Positions 8,907 through 17,931 of a stretch of 64,000 bases of DNA are shown piece after piece; within the stretch, counting starts at the first letter, position 1; every line of letters starts with the position of its first letter. Both the position numbers and the translations under genes were made by a program. This stretch comes from Natrinema sp046097095. Its GTDB lineage: Archaea > Halobacteriota > Halobacteria > Halobacteriales > Natrialbaceae. The notes under the pieces are model-generated. The model had not been told where the DNA came from. It saw only the letters and a list, made by a program, of their open reading frames with translations, and ran no database searches. The stretch is from NCBI RefSeq assembly GCF_046097095.1, contig NZ_CP175698.1, positions 248,001-312,000 of the forward strand, in the 5' to 3' direction.

Positions 8907-9215
8907 ATGGAAACCGAAACGCTGGCCGAGGAGTCTCGACCGCGAGGCGGAGAATCGGCCTATCAAGCCGAACCGGAGCAGTCGCTCACCGAAGCGGTCA
9001 TCGAAGCGATCGCGGCCGAGTCGGATCTGGATGCACTCGAAATCGCCGACGAGTTTGGACCGCTGTACGACGTGATCGATCCGTCGGCGCTGGACTCGCT
9101 ATTTCAGTCCGCCGGGGGAGCGGGCCAACCCGTTGGAAACGTCACGTTCGACTACGGCGACTATCGAGTCACGGTCGATCAGACGGGACGCGTCGAACTC
9201 GCAGACGGAGAGTAA
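8907..9215 (+). CDS. HalOD1 output-domain protein
   Basis: This 102-residue acidic protein has the HalOD1 layout: SLTEAVIEAIAAESDLDALEI, then LYDVIDPSALDSLF, then a two- to three-strand sheet GNVTFDYGDYRVTVDQTGRVEL. HalOD1 is a haloarchaeal domain found alone or after response regulators and is thought to be a signalling output module. A second stand-alone member lies at 48595. A small inverted repeat, GGGGA/TCCCC, occurs upstream at 8871-8885. Confidence 0.85.
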   Translation: METETLAEESRPRGGESAYQAEPEQSLTEAVIEAIAAESDLDALEIADEFGPLYDVIDPSALDSLFQSAGGAGQPVGNVTFDYGDYRVTVDQTGRVELADGE

Positions 9216-9254
9216 CGACCGTTCGAGGATTCGGCGGCAGATTCGACGGGAACG

Positions 9255-9638
9255 TCACCGACCAGACGGATCGACGATGTCAGTCGATTCGAAGACGGGC
9301 GGGAGGACGCGCCGGAGAACCAGTGCGAACAGAACGACGAGCATCGCGATGCCAACTGCGAGCGGTATCGGGTTGGTACCGACTAACCAGGCTCCAAATG
9401 GCGTCCCGACGAGGACCGATATCGGAGCCATGCCGCCGAGAATGACCGCCAGCAGACCGACGAGCCCCTGTAGCACGTGTTCGTCCTCGGGTACGTATCG
9501 GTAGAGCCCGAACGCAATCCAGAGACAACCGAGCGCCAGTGCGACCGCTCCGCTGTGGGCAGCGTACGCAAACAGCGCCAGTCCTGTCCCGGCGATAATC
9601 GACAGATCGTATCCTCGACAGTCGGTAGAGGGCGTCAT
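9255..9638 (-). CDS. Membrane protein of unknown function (four helices)
   Basis: The 127-residue product has four hydrophobic segments at about 11-28, 32-48, 58-80 and 90-110, with a conserved-looking FGLYRYVPEDEHVLQGLVG loop. No known domain is recognised. A TATA-like GTATAATGAC at about 9652-9661 on this strand sits just upstream of the ATG, consistent with a leaderless or nearly leaderless transcript. It converges on the HalOD1 gene. Confidence 0.65.
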   Translation of the reverse strand: MTPSTDCRGYDLSIIAGTGLALFAYAAHSGAVALALGCLWIAFGLYRYVPEDEHVLQGLVGLLAVILGGMAPISVLVGTPFGAWLVGTNPIPLAVGIAMLVVLFALVLRRVLPPVFESTDIVDPSGR

Positions 9639-9739
9639 ACGCGCTAGTCGTCATTATACTGATGTAAATTCACTGGTTTTAGTGACGGTGTCACCGGTTG
9701 CGGCCAATATCGGCGTTCCGACGACGGACGACTGCGGTC

Positions 9740-10168
9740 TTACTCCTCGCGAGGGAGCGCGACGACCGGCACCGACGCCCGCGTGACCAGTCGCCGAGCC
9801 ACGTCACCTGAGAGCAGTTCCGCGAACCGGTTGCCCCCGCGTGGCTCGAAGACGACCGCGTCGACGCCTCGCTCTTTTGCCGCGTTCGTGATCGCCTCGA
9901 CGACGTCCGTGCCGAACAAGATCGCCGTCTCGACCGAGGCCGCGCGTTCCTCGAGTGGCCCGCGGGCGCGCTCGAAGATCTCCCGGGCGTACTCCTCGCG
10001 CTGTTCGACCGAGGCCTTGTCGGGCGCGCCGCCGGCCTTCTCGATCACGTTGACGACGAGCACCGCACTCGAGGGTTCGAGATGCGGCGCGAGCGCCACC
10101 GCCGTTCGCTCCCCGTCGTCCGGATCGGCGACGGGGACGAGAATCGTTCCGCCGAACGAAAGTGTCAT
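9740..10168 (-). CDS. Universal stress protein (UspA family)
   Basis: This 142-residue protein begins FGGTILVPVADPDDGERTAVALA, the first UspA strand and helix, and ends VDAVVFEPRGGNRFAELLSGDVARRLVTRASVPVVALPR. The ATP-type glycine motif is modified (EPRGGNR in place of GxRGxS), so ATP binding is uncertain. It is one of three Usp proteins in the window; the other two are at 37.5-38.4 kb. It is probably monocistronic. Confidence 0.85.
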   Translation of the reverse strand: MTLSFGGTILVPVADPDDGERTAVALAPHLEPSSAVLVVNVIEKAGGAPDKASVEQREEYAREIFERARGPLEERAASVETAILFGTDVVEAITNAAKERGVDAVVFEPRGGNRFAELLSGDVARRLVTRASVPVVALPREE

Positions 10169-10259
10169 ACGCGCAGTTCGATGCAGGGGATGAAAAAGGT
10201 GCGTTAGACGGCTCGAGGCGACGGGCAGACGGCGACGGCGTCGGTCGGAGAACGGCCGA

Positions 10260-11234
10260 TCAGGGCAACACCTGGTTCCGCAGAGTCACGTCGGTCCCCT
10301 CGTCGTCGACCCGGCGGCGGTTCTCGGTGACGATGTCTGCCAGCCGGTCGTAGTACTTCGGCGTGTGGCCGGCGTTGTGGGGCGTGATCTGGACGTTCTC
10401 GAGCGTCCAGAGCGGGTTGTCCTCGGGCAGCGGTTCGGGATCAGTCACGTCCAGCGACGCGCCGCGAATCCAGTTCGAGCGCAGCGCGGCGATGAGCGCG
10501 TCGGTGTCGACGACCGGCCCGCGGGCGACGTTGATCAGCACCGCCTCGGGGTCCATCGTAACGAACGCATCGCGGTCGATCAGCCCTCGCGTCGTCTCCG
10601 TGAGCGGACAGGCGAGCACGAGGTAGTCCGTCCGCGCGAGCGCGTCGTCGAACGCCTCGTCCTCGAAGCCGACCACCTCGTCCGTCGGCCCGCCCTTTGC
10701 GGGAGTGTAGCGCACGCCGATCGTCTCGACGCCGAACGGCTCAAGGCGCTCACAGACCGCCTCGCCGATCGCGCCCAGTCCGACGACGGTCACCGTCGAC
10801 CCCTGTAGCTCGTGGGCCTTGTAATGTCGCCACTCGCGGCGGCGCTGGCGGCGCGCGCCGACGTGGAACCGGCGAGTGAACCGCAGGATCGCGCCCAGCA
10901 CGTGCTCGCCGATATTCGGCCCGTGGACGCCCGAAGCGTTGGTCACCGCGACGCCGCGTTCCTCGAGTTCCGCAAGCGGGAGGTGACCGGTCCCCGCGTA
11001 GGCACATGCAAAGACCGAGAGGTTCTCGGCGTTCTCGAGGAGTTCTTCCTCGAGGGTCATCCCCGTGACGAACGTCGCATCTCGGATCACCTCGCGCTCC
11101 TCGGCGGGCGTCCGCGCGAGGGCGACGGTGTGATCGGGGAGGCGATCGCGGATCGCGTCGACATACCGTTCGATCGACGTTCCGTGAGTTCCTTTCCGGA
11201 GGACGAGCACGTCCGGCGCGTCGGCGTCGGTCAT
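10260..11234 (-). CDS. D-2-hydroxyacid dehydrogenase (NAD-dependent)
   Basis: This 324-residue oxidoreductase has the bidomain fold of the D-isomer-specific 2-hydroxyacid dehydrogenases. The nucleotide-binding motif is GLGAIGEAVCERLEPFG, followed by LVLACPLTETTRGLIDRD, NVARGPVVDTDALIAAL and the catalytic His in ITPHNAGHT. The ATG at 11234 is chosen because the alternative at 11261 is a TTG and a TATA-like CTTTTGAG lies about 30 bp upstream of 11234. Substrate could be glyoxylate, hydroxypyruvate or a related 2-oxoacid; the sequence does not decide. Confidence 0.88.
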   Translation of the reverse strand: MTDADAPDVLVLRKGTHGTSIERYVDAIRDRLPDHTVALARTPAEEREVIRDATFVTGMTLEEELLENAENLSVFACAYAGTGHLPLAELEERGVAVTNASGVHGPNIGEHVLGAILRFTRRFHVGARRQRRREWRHYKAHELQGSTVTVVGLGAIGEAVCERLEPFGVETIGVRYTPAKGGPTDEVVGFEDEAFDDALARTDYLVLACPLTETTRGLIDRDAFVTMDPEAVLINVARGPVVDTDALIAALRSNWIRGASLDVTDPEPLPEDNPLWTLENVQITPHNAGHTPKYYDRLADIVTENRRRVDDEGTDVTLRNQVLP

Positions 11235-11381
11235 GTCAGTGGCGTCGTCCAGTGCGCTCAAAAGCGTTCGTCTCGCGGCACTCGGTCGGTTGCCCAGCGA
11301 CCGACCGCCGGCGGACTTCGCCGAGGCGACCAGAAACCCGCCTCGCAGTTTTTATAACTTCCCAATGAGTCTCAACGGCGT

Positions 11382-12773
11382 ATGGAACGCGTAGACGTCG
11401 CGATCGTCGGCGGCGGCCCCGCCGGTGCGTCCGCGGCCGAACAGGCCGCCGCACACGGCGCCGAGACGGTCCTCTTCGAGCAGGGGGTACCCCGAGAGGA
11501 CCGCGAGGAGCTGGGACCGGACTCGACCGACGCGGCAGGGATGCTCGACTACTGGATCGATATCATGGGGTTCGACTATCGGGAGATCCCCGACGATGTC
11601 ATCCTCCGAGAACTCGAGGGGACAGAGTTCGTCGGCCCGAATAGCGCCGTCGAGTTGCGGACGACCGGGATCGAATCAACCTATCCGAAGTTCGGTTACA
11701 CCTTCCACCGCGCGCGCATGGACGACTGGCTCTACGAACGCGCCGCCGAAGCGGGCGCTGACTTGCGCGTCGGCACCGGCGTCAAAACCCTCGAGACCGA
11801 CCTCCGCGCGTCGAGTTCAAAAGGGCCGACACACACCGTGACGCTCGCAAACGGCGATCACGTCGAGGCCCAGTACGTCGTCCTCGCCGACGGCCCGCAG
11901 CGCCGGGTCACGCTCGAGGCGCTCGACCAGTTCACCGCACCCGGCCGGAGCGTCTCCGACTACCTCTCGCCGCCGGAAGCCAACCACATCGCCTATCAGG
12001 AGTATCGGGAGTTCCCCGAAGAGCTGTTCGCCGAGTTCGAGGACACCCTCACGTTCTGGTGGGGGTACATGCCCGGCGAGACCGCCTATCCGTGGGTCTT
12101 CCCGAACGACGGCACGGTCGCCCGCGTCGGACTGACGATGCCGATCGGGATGGACCTCGAAGACGTCGAGAATCCCGGCGGCTACAAGCTTCTGCGGCCC
12201 GACGACGAGAAGATCCCCTCCGGGGCGGAATACATCCGTCGTCTGCTCGAGCAAGAGTACGGCGACGAGTACGATATCGAAACGGACATCCCGCGCGTCG
12301 AGGACCGCGGGAAGTCCAAGGGGACGGAAACCTACCCGATCTCCTCGACGCGGCCGATCGACTCACCGGTCGGCGCGAACATCGCCGTCGCCGGCGGCGC
12401 GATGGGGACCACCTCGGCCTTCCACGAAGGCGGCTACCACGTCGCCGTCCGCACCGGGAAGATCGCCGGCCGCCTCGCCGGCACGGACTCGCTCGAGAAC
12501 TACAACGACATCTGGAAGGACGCGATCGGCGACGAGATCCTGCGCAACGTCTCCTTTGCGGACATCGTCGACGAGTACGGCCCCGACGATTGGGACTGGG
12601 CGTTCGACACCGTCAACGACATGCAGGGCAACAGTGCCGACAACGTCCTGATCGACCGGCGCTACACCGCCGGCATCGACGCCGCGAAAATCCTCGCGCT
12701 GTACAAACGCAAGAAGTACACGTACCGCGACGATCGCTACGTCCAACTCTCGGAAGACGAGTACTTCTACTGA
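11382..12773 (+). CDS. Geranylgeranyl-reductase-family flavoprotein
   Basis: The 463-residue protein opens with the FAD dinucleotide motif VDVAIVGGGPAGASAAEQAA and has the GGR-type middle, YTFHRARMDDWLYERAAEAGADL, ADGPQRRV and AVAGGAMGTTSAFHEGGYHVAVRTGKIAG. The family reduces isoprenoid double bonds (archaeal lipids, menaquinone or chlorophyll side chains); haloarchaea carry several paralogues and this one is not clearly the lipid enzyme. A clean TATA box, TTTTTATAACTT at 11349-11360, lies about 25 bp before the ATG, so the mRNA is probably leaderless. Confidence 0.82.
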   Translation: MERVDVAIVGGGPAGASAAEQAAAHGAETVLFEQGVPREDREELGPDSTDAAGMLDYWIDIMGFDYREIPDDVILRELEGTEFVGPNSAVELRTTGIESTYPKFGYTFHRARMDDWLYERAAEAGADLRVGTGVKTLETDLRASSSKGPTHTVTLANGDHVEAQYVVLADGPQRRVTLEALDQFTAPGRSVSDYLSPPEANHIAYQEYREFPEELFAEFEDTLTFWWGYMPGETAYPWVFPNDGTVARVGLTMPIGMDLEDVENPGGYKLLRPDDEKIPSGAEYIRRLLEQEYGDEYDIETDIPRVEDRGKSKGTETYPISSTRPIDSPVGANIAVAGGAMGTTSAFHEGGYHVAVRTGKIAGRLAGTDSLENYNDIWKDAIGDEILRNVSFADIVDEYGPDDWDWAFDTVNDMQGNSADNVLIDRRYTAGIDAAKILALYKRKKYTYRDDRYVQLSEDEYFY

Positions 12774-12845
12774 TCCGGGGTGTAGCGGCTCCATAACGGC
12801 GCTCGAGCGGCGATCCTTTTTCCGGCTCGACGTGGGATCGAGAGT

Positions 12846-13763
12846 ATGGACGCTGGCGCATCCGGGGAGCCGTCCAGCGAGCGCGAACGCGCGGGGGACG
12901 GCGCGAGCCGCCGGGTTCCCGAAGGGCAGGCACCCGAAGAGTACGGTGACCACCGCGGACGAGGCGATCACGACGACCACGACCACCACCGGAGTCGCTG
13001 GCCGCTGATCGCCGCCGTCGGAGCCGGCGGGCTCTACATCGGGTTCGGCGGCTACATCTTCGGGCGAGTGACGGACATCGTCCCGCCGGTGATCGGGGTT
13101 GCCCTCGCCGTCGTCGGGACGATCGTCCTGCTGACCGGGATCGCGGGCTGGGTCGAGCAGGCGTTTCTAGCACCCGCTCGCGACGCGCAGGGCGCCCCCA
13201 AATCACGGCAGTCGTACGTCTCGACGACGCTGCTCTTTCTCGCCACCGACGTCTCGACGTTCGGCGCGCTGTTTGTCTACTACTTCTTCGTCAGAGTCGG
13301 GACGTGGCCGCCCGAAGAATTGCCGCCGCTGCTCGGTTCGCTCGTCGCGATCAACACCGCGCTACTGGTCACCAGCAGCGTCACCTTCCACTTCGCACAC
13401 GAGGCCCTCGAGTCCGACGACCGGCGGCGCTTCCTCGGACTGCTCGGGACGACCCTCGCGCTCGGGGCCGTCTTCCTCGCCGGGCAGGCCTACGAGTACT
13501 ACGAGTTCGTCACCGCGGAGGGGTTCACCCTCACGAGCGGTATCTTCGGCAGCGCCTTCTTCGGGCTGACCGGCCTCCACGGCCTCCATGTCACGCTTGG
13601 CGTCGGCGGGATTGCCGTCCTCTGCTGGCGAGCGATTCAGGGACAGTACGGCCCGGAACGGGACACGTCCGTCGCGACCGTCTCGCTGTACTGGCACTTC
13701 GTCGACGCCGTGTGGCTCTTCCTCGTGGCCGTCCTCTACGTCGGCGCGACGGTGACGGTATGA
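12846..13763 (+). CDS. Heme-copper oxidase subunit III
   Basis: This 305-residue membrane protein has an acidic hydrophilic N-terminus of about 55 residues with a His/Asp cluster (DHDDHDHHRSR), then seven hydrophobic segments. The first two helices precede the core FLATDVSTFGALFVYYFFVRVGTWPP, which matches the start of subunit III, followed by LLVTSSVTFHFAHEAL, FGLTGLHGLHVTLG and SLYWHFVDAVWLFLVAVLY, the diagnostic end. It assembles with subunits I and II encoded 2-5 kb away on both strands. The charged His-rich tail is unusual but its role is unknown. Confidence 0.9.
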   Translation: MDAGASGEPSSERERAGDGASRRVPEGQAPEEYGDHRGRGDHDDHDHHRSRWPLIAAVGAGGLYIGFGGYIFGRVTDIVPPVIGVALAVVGTIVLLTGIAGWVEQAFLAPARDAQGAPKSRQSYVSTTLLFLATDVSTFGALFVYYFFVRVGTWPPEELPPLLGSLVAINTALLVTSSVTFHFAHEALESDDRRRFLGLLGTTLALGAVFLAGQAYEYYEFVTAEGFTLTSGIFGSAFFGLTGLHGLHVTLGVGGIAVLCWRAIQGQYGPERDTSVATVSLYWHFVDAVWLFLVAVLYVGATVTV

Positions 13764-13994
13764 GAGCGGCCATGGGGCCTAACCGCGTTCCCGATGGCTC
13801 GTCCGGATCGGGATCGGTCTCAAGCATCCGGGGCGTCGGCGACTCGCAGTCACAAGCGCGTCAACCGAGCGGCGTCCGAGGCGAGTTCTTCGATTTCATA
13901 GAGAGAGTCATGACCGACAATTACCAGCCCGTGAAACGTTCAAATCCGGTCGTAACAGTGGTTTATACCGCTGGCTACCGGCAGGAATCCGTAG

Positions 13995-14819
13995 ATGTTC
14001 TTCCAAGAACCAGCGCTTCAATACGAGGTCACCGTCGAAGAGCCGGATCCGCACTTCGCGAAACTCCTGCAACAAGCGATCGGCGGCCAAGAGGGAGAAA
14101 TGCGCGTCGCCCTCCAGTACATGTTTCAGGCCTGGGCGGTGCCGGAACAGCACACGGAGTACCGAAATCTACTGATGGAAACCGCAGCCGAGGAACTCGG
14201 CCACATCGAAATGCTCGCGTCGGCCGTCACGAAAAATCTCCGCGGCTCGTCCAAGAGCATGCGCGACGAAGTCCAAGAGACCACGGAGACGGCCGAGGCG
14301 ATGACCGCACAAGGGCCGCGGCAGTTCCTCTCGTCCGGCCAGTCGGCGATGCCAGTCGACAGCAACGGGGTCCCCTTCACCGGTAACTACATCGTCGCGT
14401 CGGGCAACCTCGCCGGCGACCTCTATGCGAACGTGATGGCCGAATCGACTGGGCGCACCCTCGCGACTCGCCTCTGGGAGTACACCGACGACCCCGGTAT
14501 GAAGGACATGCTCTCCTACCTGATCGCCCGCGACACGATGCACCAAAACCAGTGGCTTCAGGCGCTGGAAACCCTCGACGATCCGGTCCCTGTCCCCGCG
14601 AGCTTCCCCCAAAAGGAGGAAAACCAAGAGTACAACTACACGTTCATGTCGACCCGGCGCGAGGAGCAGCCCGATCCCGAGATGCCGTGGACGCAGGGCG
14701 ACTCCCCTGACGGCAAGGGCCAGTTCTCCTACGCCGCCCAACAGCCAGGCGACGGCGAAGTCGTCGCACCCGACCCGGACGAGATGACCCACGACGAGCC
14801 GAACGCCGGCGGCGACTAG
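13995..14819 (+). CDS. Manganese catalase
   Basis: This non-heme catalase disproportionates hydrogen peroxide at a dimanganese centre. Of 274 residues, the expected metal ligands are all visible: Glu35 (QEGEMRVALQY), Glu66 and His70 (TAAEELGHIEM), Glu150 (ANVMAESTGR) and His183 (ARDTMHQNQW). The C-terminus is an acidic, proline-rich extension typical of halophiles. A TATA-like TTTATA lies about 13963-13968, roughly 28 bp before the ATG. Its location within the terminal-oxidase island suggests protection against respiratory oxidants. Confidence 0.93.
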   Translation: MFFQEPALQYEVTVEEPDPHFAKLLQQAIGGQEGEMRVALQYMFQAWAVPEQHTEYRNLLMETAAEELGHIEMLASAVTKNLRGSSKSMRDEVQETTETAEAMTAQGPRQFLSSGQSAMPVDSNGVPFTGNYIVASGNLAGDLYANVMAESTGRTLATRLWEYTDDPGMKDMLSYLIARDTMHQNQWLQALETLDDPVPVPASFPQKEENQEYNYTFMSTRREEQPDPEMPWTQGDSPDGKGQFSYAAQQPGDGEVVAPDPDEMTHDEPNAGGD

Positions 14820-14848
14820 CGTCGGCACCGAATCAACGCACCGGCGGA

Positions 14849-15427
14849 CTACTCCCGATCACCTCGCATCCGCTCTTCGAAACCGGCCATCTTCCGATAG
14901 ATCGGCGGCGTCAACACGCCGGCGATCCCCACGAGAATCGCAATCCCGCCGATCGGGAACAGCAATGGCTCGGCCGCGAGACAGGAGTTCCGTGACGTGA
15001 TCTGGACATAGTAGCGTTGCCCCTCGTACGGGATGACGACACCGTCGAACAGCGCCTCCCCGTTCTCGATATCGCCGTCGATCGTCCCCTCCCGAAGCGG
15101 GCTCTCGATCGCTTCCTCGAGCGCTCGCCGTTCGGCGGCCGTAAGCTCCTCGGCGGGGAGTTCCCCGACGGTCGCTGGAACGTCGTCGTACTCGTCGACC
15201 GGCGTCGCCGTGATCGCCGGGTCGCCACAGAGCCCGACGCTGTTCTGGACGACGACGTACCCACCGATGATCGAGAGTGGCAGTCCGGCGGCGATCAGGA
15301 GGACGCCGAGAAACGGCGCGGCGTAGGTCAACACCAGCGATTCCGACTCGGCCGTCGGCTCGGTCGGCCCCGTCTCGTCCGTCGCTGGCGGATCGGCCGG
15401 CTCCGGAGGCGCATCGTCGTCGCTCAT
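14849..15427 (-). CDS. Two-helix membrane protein coupled to oxidase subunit I
   Basis: The ATG at 15427 lies two bases after the stop codon of subunit I, so the genes form an operon. The 192-residue product has an acidic N-terminus, a transmembrane helix (about 30-58), an extracellular or extracytoplasmic domain of about 100 residues containing two cysteines (SVGLCGDPAI and SRNSCLAAEP) that could form a disulfide, and a second helix near the C-terminus. I do not recognise a family; the arrangement suggests an accessory subunit or assembly factor of the oxidase. Confidence 0.75.
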   Translation of the reverse strand: MSDDDAPPEPADPPATDETGPTEPTAESESLVLTYAAPFLGVLLIAAGLPLSIIGGYVVVQNSVGLCGDPAITATPVDEYDDVPATVGELPAEELTAAERRALEEAIESPLREGTIDGDIENGEALFDGVVIPYEGQRYYVQITSRNSCLAAEPLLFPIGGIAILVGIAGVLTPPIYRKMAGFEERMRGDRE

Positions 15428-15429
15428 CG

Positions 15430-17712
15430 TTACTCGGTCTCCCCCGTCGACGGACGGCGCTGGCGGCCGCCGAGATACGTGATCGTTCCCGCGAGGCCAA
15501 GCCCGTAGAGCCAGTGTGCGATCAGGACGAAAACGAGGTACGCGACCAGCTCGAGGCCGGACTGACCACTGTAGAACGCGATCGCGAATCCAGAGGCGAT
15601 CACGGTCGCGTACCACAGCCCCGTAACGAGCGTGAGCTCGCCCGGCAGATATTCGCCCAGCGAGAGGAACAACAGCGACCAGACCGTCATCCCGCCGACG
15701 AGAAAGAGCGCGTAGCCGAGAGCGACGCTCTCGGGCAGCCCGAGGAGCGTCGCGAGGTTCGCGAACGACTCGAGGTCGAACACGCCCAACACCACCGCCG
15801 CGAAGAACACGCCCGACATGAGCATCGTTCCGACGAACCCGCCGGTCGCGCCCGCGCCCGCGTCGTTCGCGACGGTGCGGGCGACCGGTTCAATTCGACC
15901 GTAGAGCGACGGCGGCCGCTCCTCGCGTGCGGGAACGTACGATGCCCGGACCTCGTCCGGTTCGCTCGGTGGGATTCCGCGTTCGCGCTCGAGTCGATCC
16001 TCGAACCACTGCCATTCCGGTGTGAACTGCTCGGTCGCTTTCAGGCTCCAGGGGTCGGCGGTCTCGACCGGCGTTCCCTGGAAATACGACCAAAGCATGT
16101 TATACAGCCACATCAAGACGCTGAGACCGATAATGAACGCGCCGACGGTCGCGATGACGTGCAGCGTCGAATACCGCGGCGGATACGTCGCCCACCGGCG
16201 GGGGTGCTCGAGGAAGCCAAGCGCCATCAGCGTCATGAACGTCAACGCGGAGCCAGAGACCAGCAGCGACGACTGGAAGAGCGCGAGCCGACGGTCGTAC
16301 ATTCGACCGGTAAGAAGGGGATACCAGTAGTAACTCGCCGCGAACATCATCAGTGGAATGATTCCCATGAGGATGAGGTGGAAGTGACCGACGACGTAAT
16401 AGGTGCCGTGGTACATGATGTCGACGGGGATCACCGCGAGGAAGATACCAGTGACGCCGCCGACGATGAACAGGCCGATCGAGCCGACACAGAGGATCGT
16501 CGGTGCGGCGAGCCTGACGTCACCGTTCCACATCGTGGTGATCCAGTTGAACACCTTGATCGCGCTTGGGACAGCGATCGCGACCGATGTCGCCATGAAA
16601 CTCACTCGAACGCGCGGATCGACGCCGGTCACGAACATGTGATGGGCCCAGACGCTAAAGGAGAGGACACCGATCGCGATCGTCGAGTAGACGATAAACT
16701 TGAACCCGAACAGCTTGCGACCGACGAACTTCGGCAAAATAAGACTCATCAGTCCCGTCGCGGGCAAGAAGATGATGTATACCTCCGGATGGCCCCAGAA
16801 CCAAAAGAGGTGCTGCCAGAGGATCGGCCCACCGCCCTCCACCGCAAAGAACGTCGTGCCGAAGTTCCGGTCGAACAACAGCATGAGCACGGCGGTTCCG
16901 AGCAACGGAAACGCGAAGATGACGATCGCGCTGGTGATCAGCATGTTCCACGAGAAAATGTCGAGATTCGCCCAGCCGATCGACTCGTCGCGCTCGTAAA
17001 TCACCGTCGTGACGAAGTTGATCGCACCGATCGTGGTAGCGATGCCACTCAGGTGGAGCCCGAGCAGTAAAAAGTTCGTCTGCGGGTTCGGTGCCAGCGA
17101 CAAGGGTGGATACAGATACCAGCCGATCGCTGGCTCGCGTAACGCGAACAACGCCGTCAGCCAGTCGGCAGGCACCACCAGCGCGAGGACCTTCGCCGTC
17201 ACCTCGGCGACGATTCCCAATCGGGCGAGCAACAGAGACGGCGGCAACATCCAGAATCCGACGGCGTTAAGCCGCGGAAACGCCATGTCGTCGGCCCCAA
17301 TTAACAGCGGGAGGAAATAGTTTCCGACCCCGAAAAACACCGGCGTGACGAAGAAGATCAGCATCGTCAGCCCATGCATCGTGAACAGTTCGTTGTACGT
17401 CTGCTCCGTCCAGAGGTTCGCCTCCGGCGTCAGCAGATGCGTCCGCATCATCATCGCGTCGATCCCACCCCAAAGCGCCGCGACAGTTCCGAACGCGATG
17501 TAGAGCAGGCCGATCTCTCGGTGGTTCGTCGTTGTCGTCCACCGAACAGCGGCCGCCTTCGCATCGGCGAGACCGAACCGCCGGTCGCGGCCCGCGGCAT
17601 AGCCGCCGTCCGGCGACGGATCGGCACGCAACCGTCGCGCAATCGCTACCGTCACCAGACAGCTGATGGTCACGAGAACGAAAAGCGTGACCTCGACGAG
17701 TGCGCGGTTCAT
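15430..17712 (-). CDS. Heme-copper oxidase subunit I with extra C-terminal membrane domain
   Basis: The 760-residue protein is an A-family subunit I. Heme and copper ligands are His113 (FTMHGLTM), His308 and cross-linked Tyr312 (WGHPEVY), His357/His358 (WAHHMF) and the pair in GHFHLIL (443, 445). Proton-path residues Asp142 (IGADDMAF), Glu310 and Lys386 (PSAIKVF) are kept. After the 12-helix core the chain continues with a hydrophilic linker (about 570-610) and about four further helices, longer than standard subunit I (about 520-560 residues). A Shine-Dalgarno GGAGGTG lies upstream of the ATG at 17712, favouring it over 17745. Confidence 0.94.
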   Translation of the reverse strand: MNRALVEVTLFVLVTISCLVTVAIARRLRADPSPDGGYAAGRDRRFGLADAKAAAVRWTTTTNHREIGLLYIAFGTVAALWGGIDAMMMRTHLLTPEANLWTEQTYNELFTMHGLTMLIFFVTPVFFGVGNYFLPLLIGADDMAFPRLNAVGFWMLPPSLLLARLGIVAEVTAKVLALVVPADWLTALFALREPAIGWYLYPPLSLAPNPQTNFLLLGLHLSGIATTIGAINFVTTVIYERDESIGWANLDIFSWNMLITSAIVIFAFPLLGTAVLMLLFDRNFGTTFFAVEGGGPILWQHLFWFWGHPEVYIIFLPATGLMSLILPKFVGRKLFGFKFIVYSTIAIGVLSFSVWAHHMFVTGVDPRVRVSFMATSVAIAVPSAIKVFNWITTMWNGDVRLAAPTILCVGSIGLFIVGGVTGIFLAVIPVDIMYHGTYYVVGHFHLILMGIIPLMMFAASYYWYPLLTGRMYDRRLALFQSSLLVSGSALTFMTLMALGFLEHPRRWATYPPRYSTLHVIATVGAFIIGLSVLMWLYNMLWSYFQGTPVETADPWSLKATEQFTPEWQWFEDRLERERGIPPSEPDEVRASYVPAREERPPSLYGRIEPVARTVANDAGAGATGGFVGTMLMSGVFFAAVVLGVFDLESFANLATLLGLPESVALGYALFLVGGMTVWSLLFLSLGEYLPGELTLVTGLWYATVIASGFAIAFYSGQSGLELVAYLVFVLIAHWLYGLGLAGTITYLGGRQRRPSTGETE

Positions 17713-17931
17713 CGCTTTTTCCCACCTCCTTTCGATCGACCGCACCGCTCATCGCCGTGCATAGCGATGGTCTCACCACCAGCCCCAATAAAGATCAACT
17801 GACGACGCGCTGATTGTCATCCGTTCTAATACGTCTTCTACGGGAATGCGGTCCCTAAAACCGGTACGAACGCGTGACACTTCAACGATCCGTGGCTGCC
17901 GTATATCAACACGGCCCTCGAATCCCTGCTA

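Noticed and set aside
9740..10168. Universal stress protein as part of a stress operon with neighbours
   Set aside because: Gaps on both sides exceed 90 bp and neighbours are unrelated metabolic and membrane genes.
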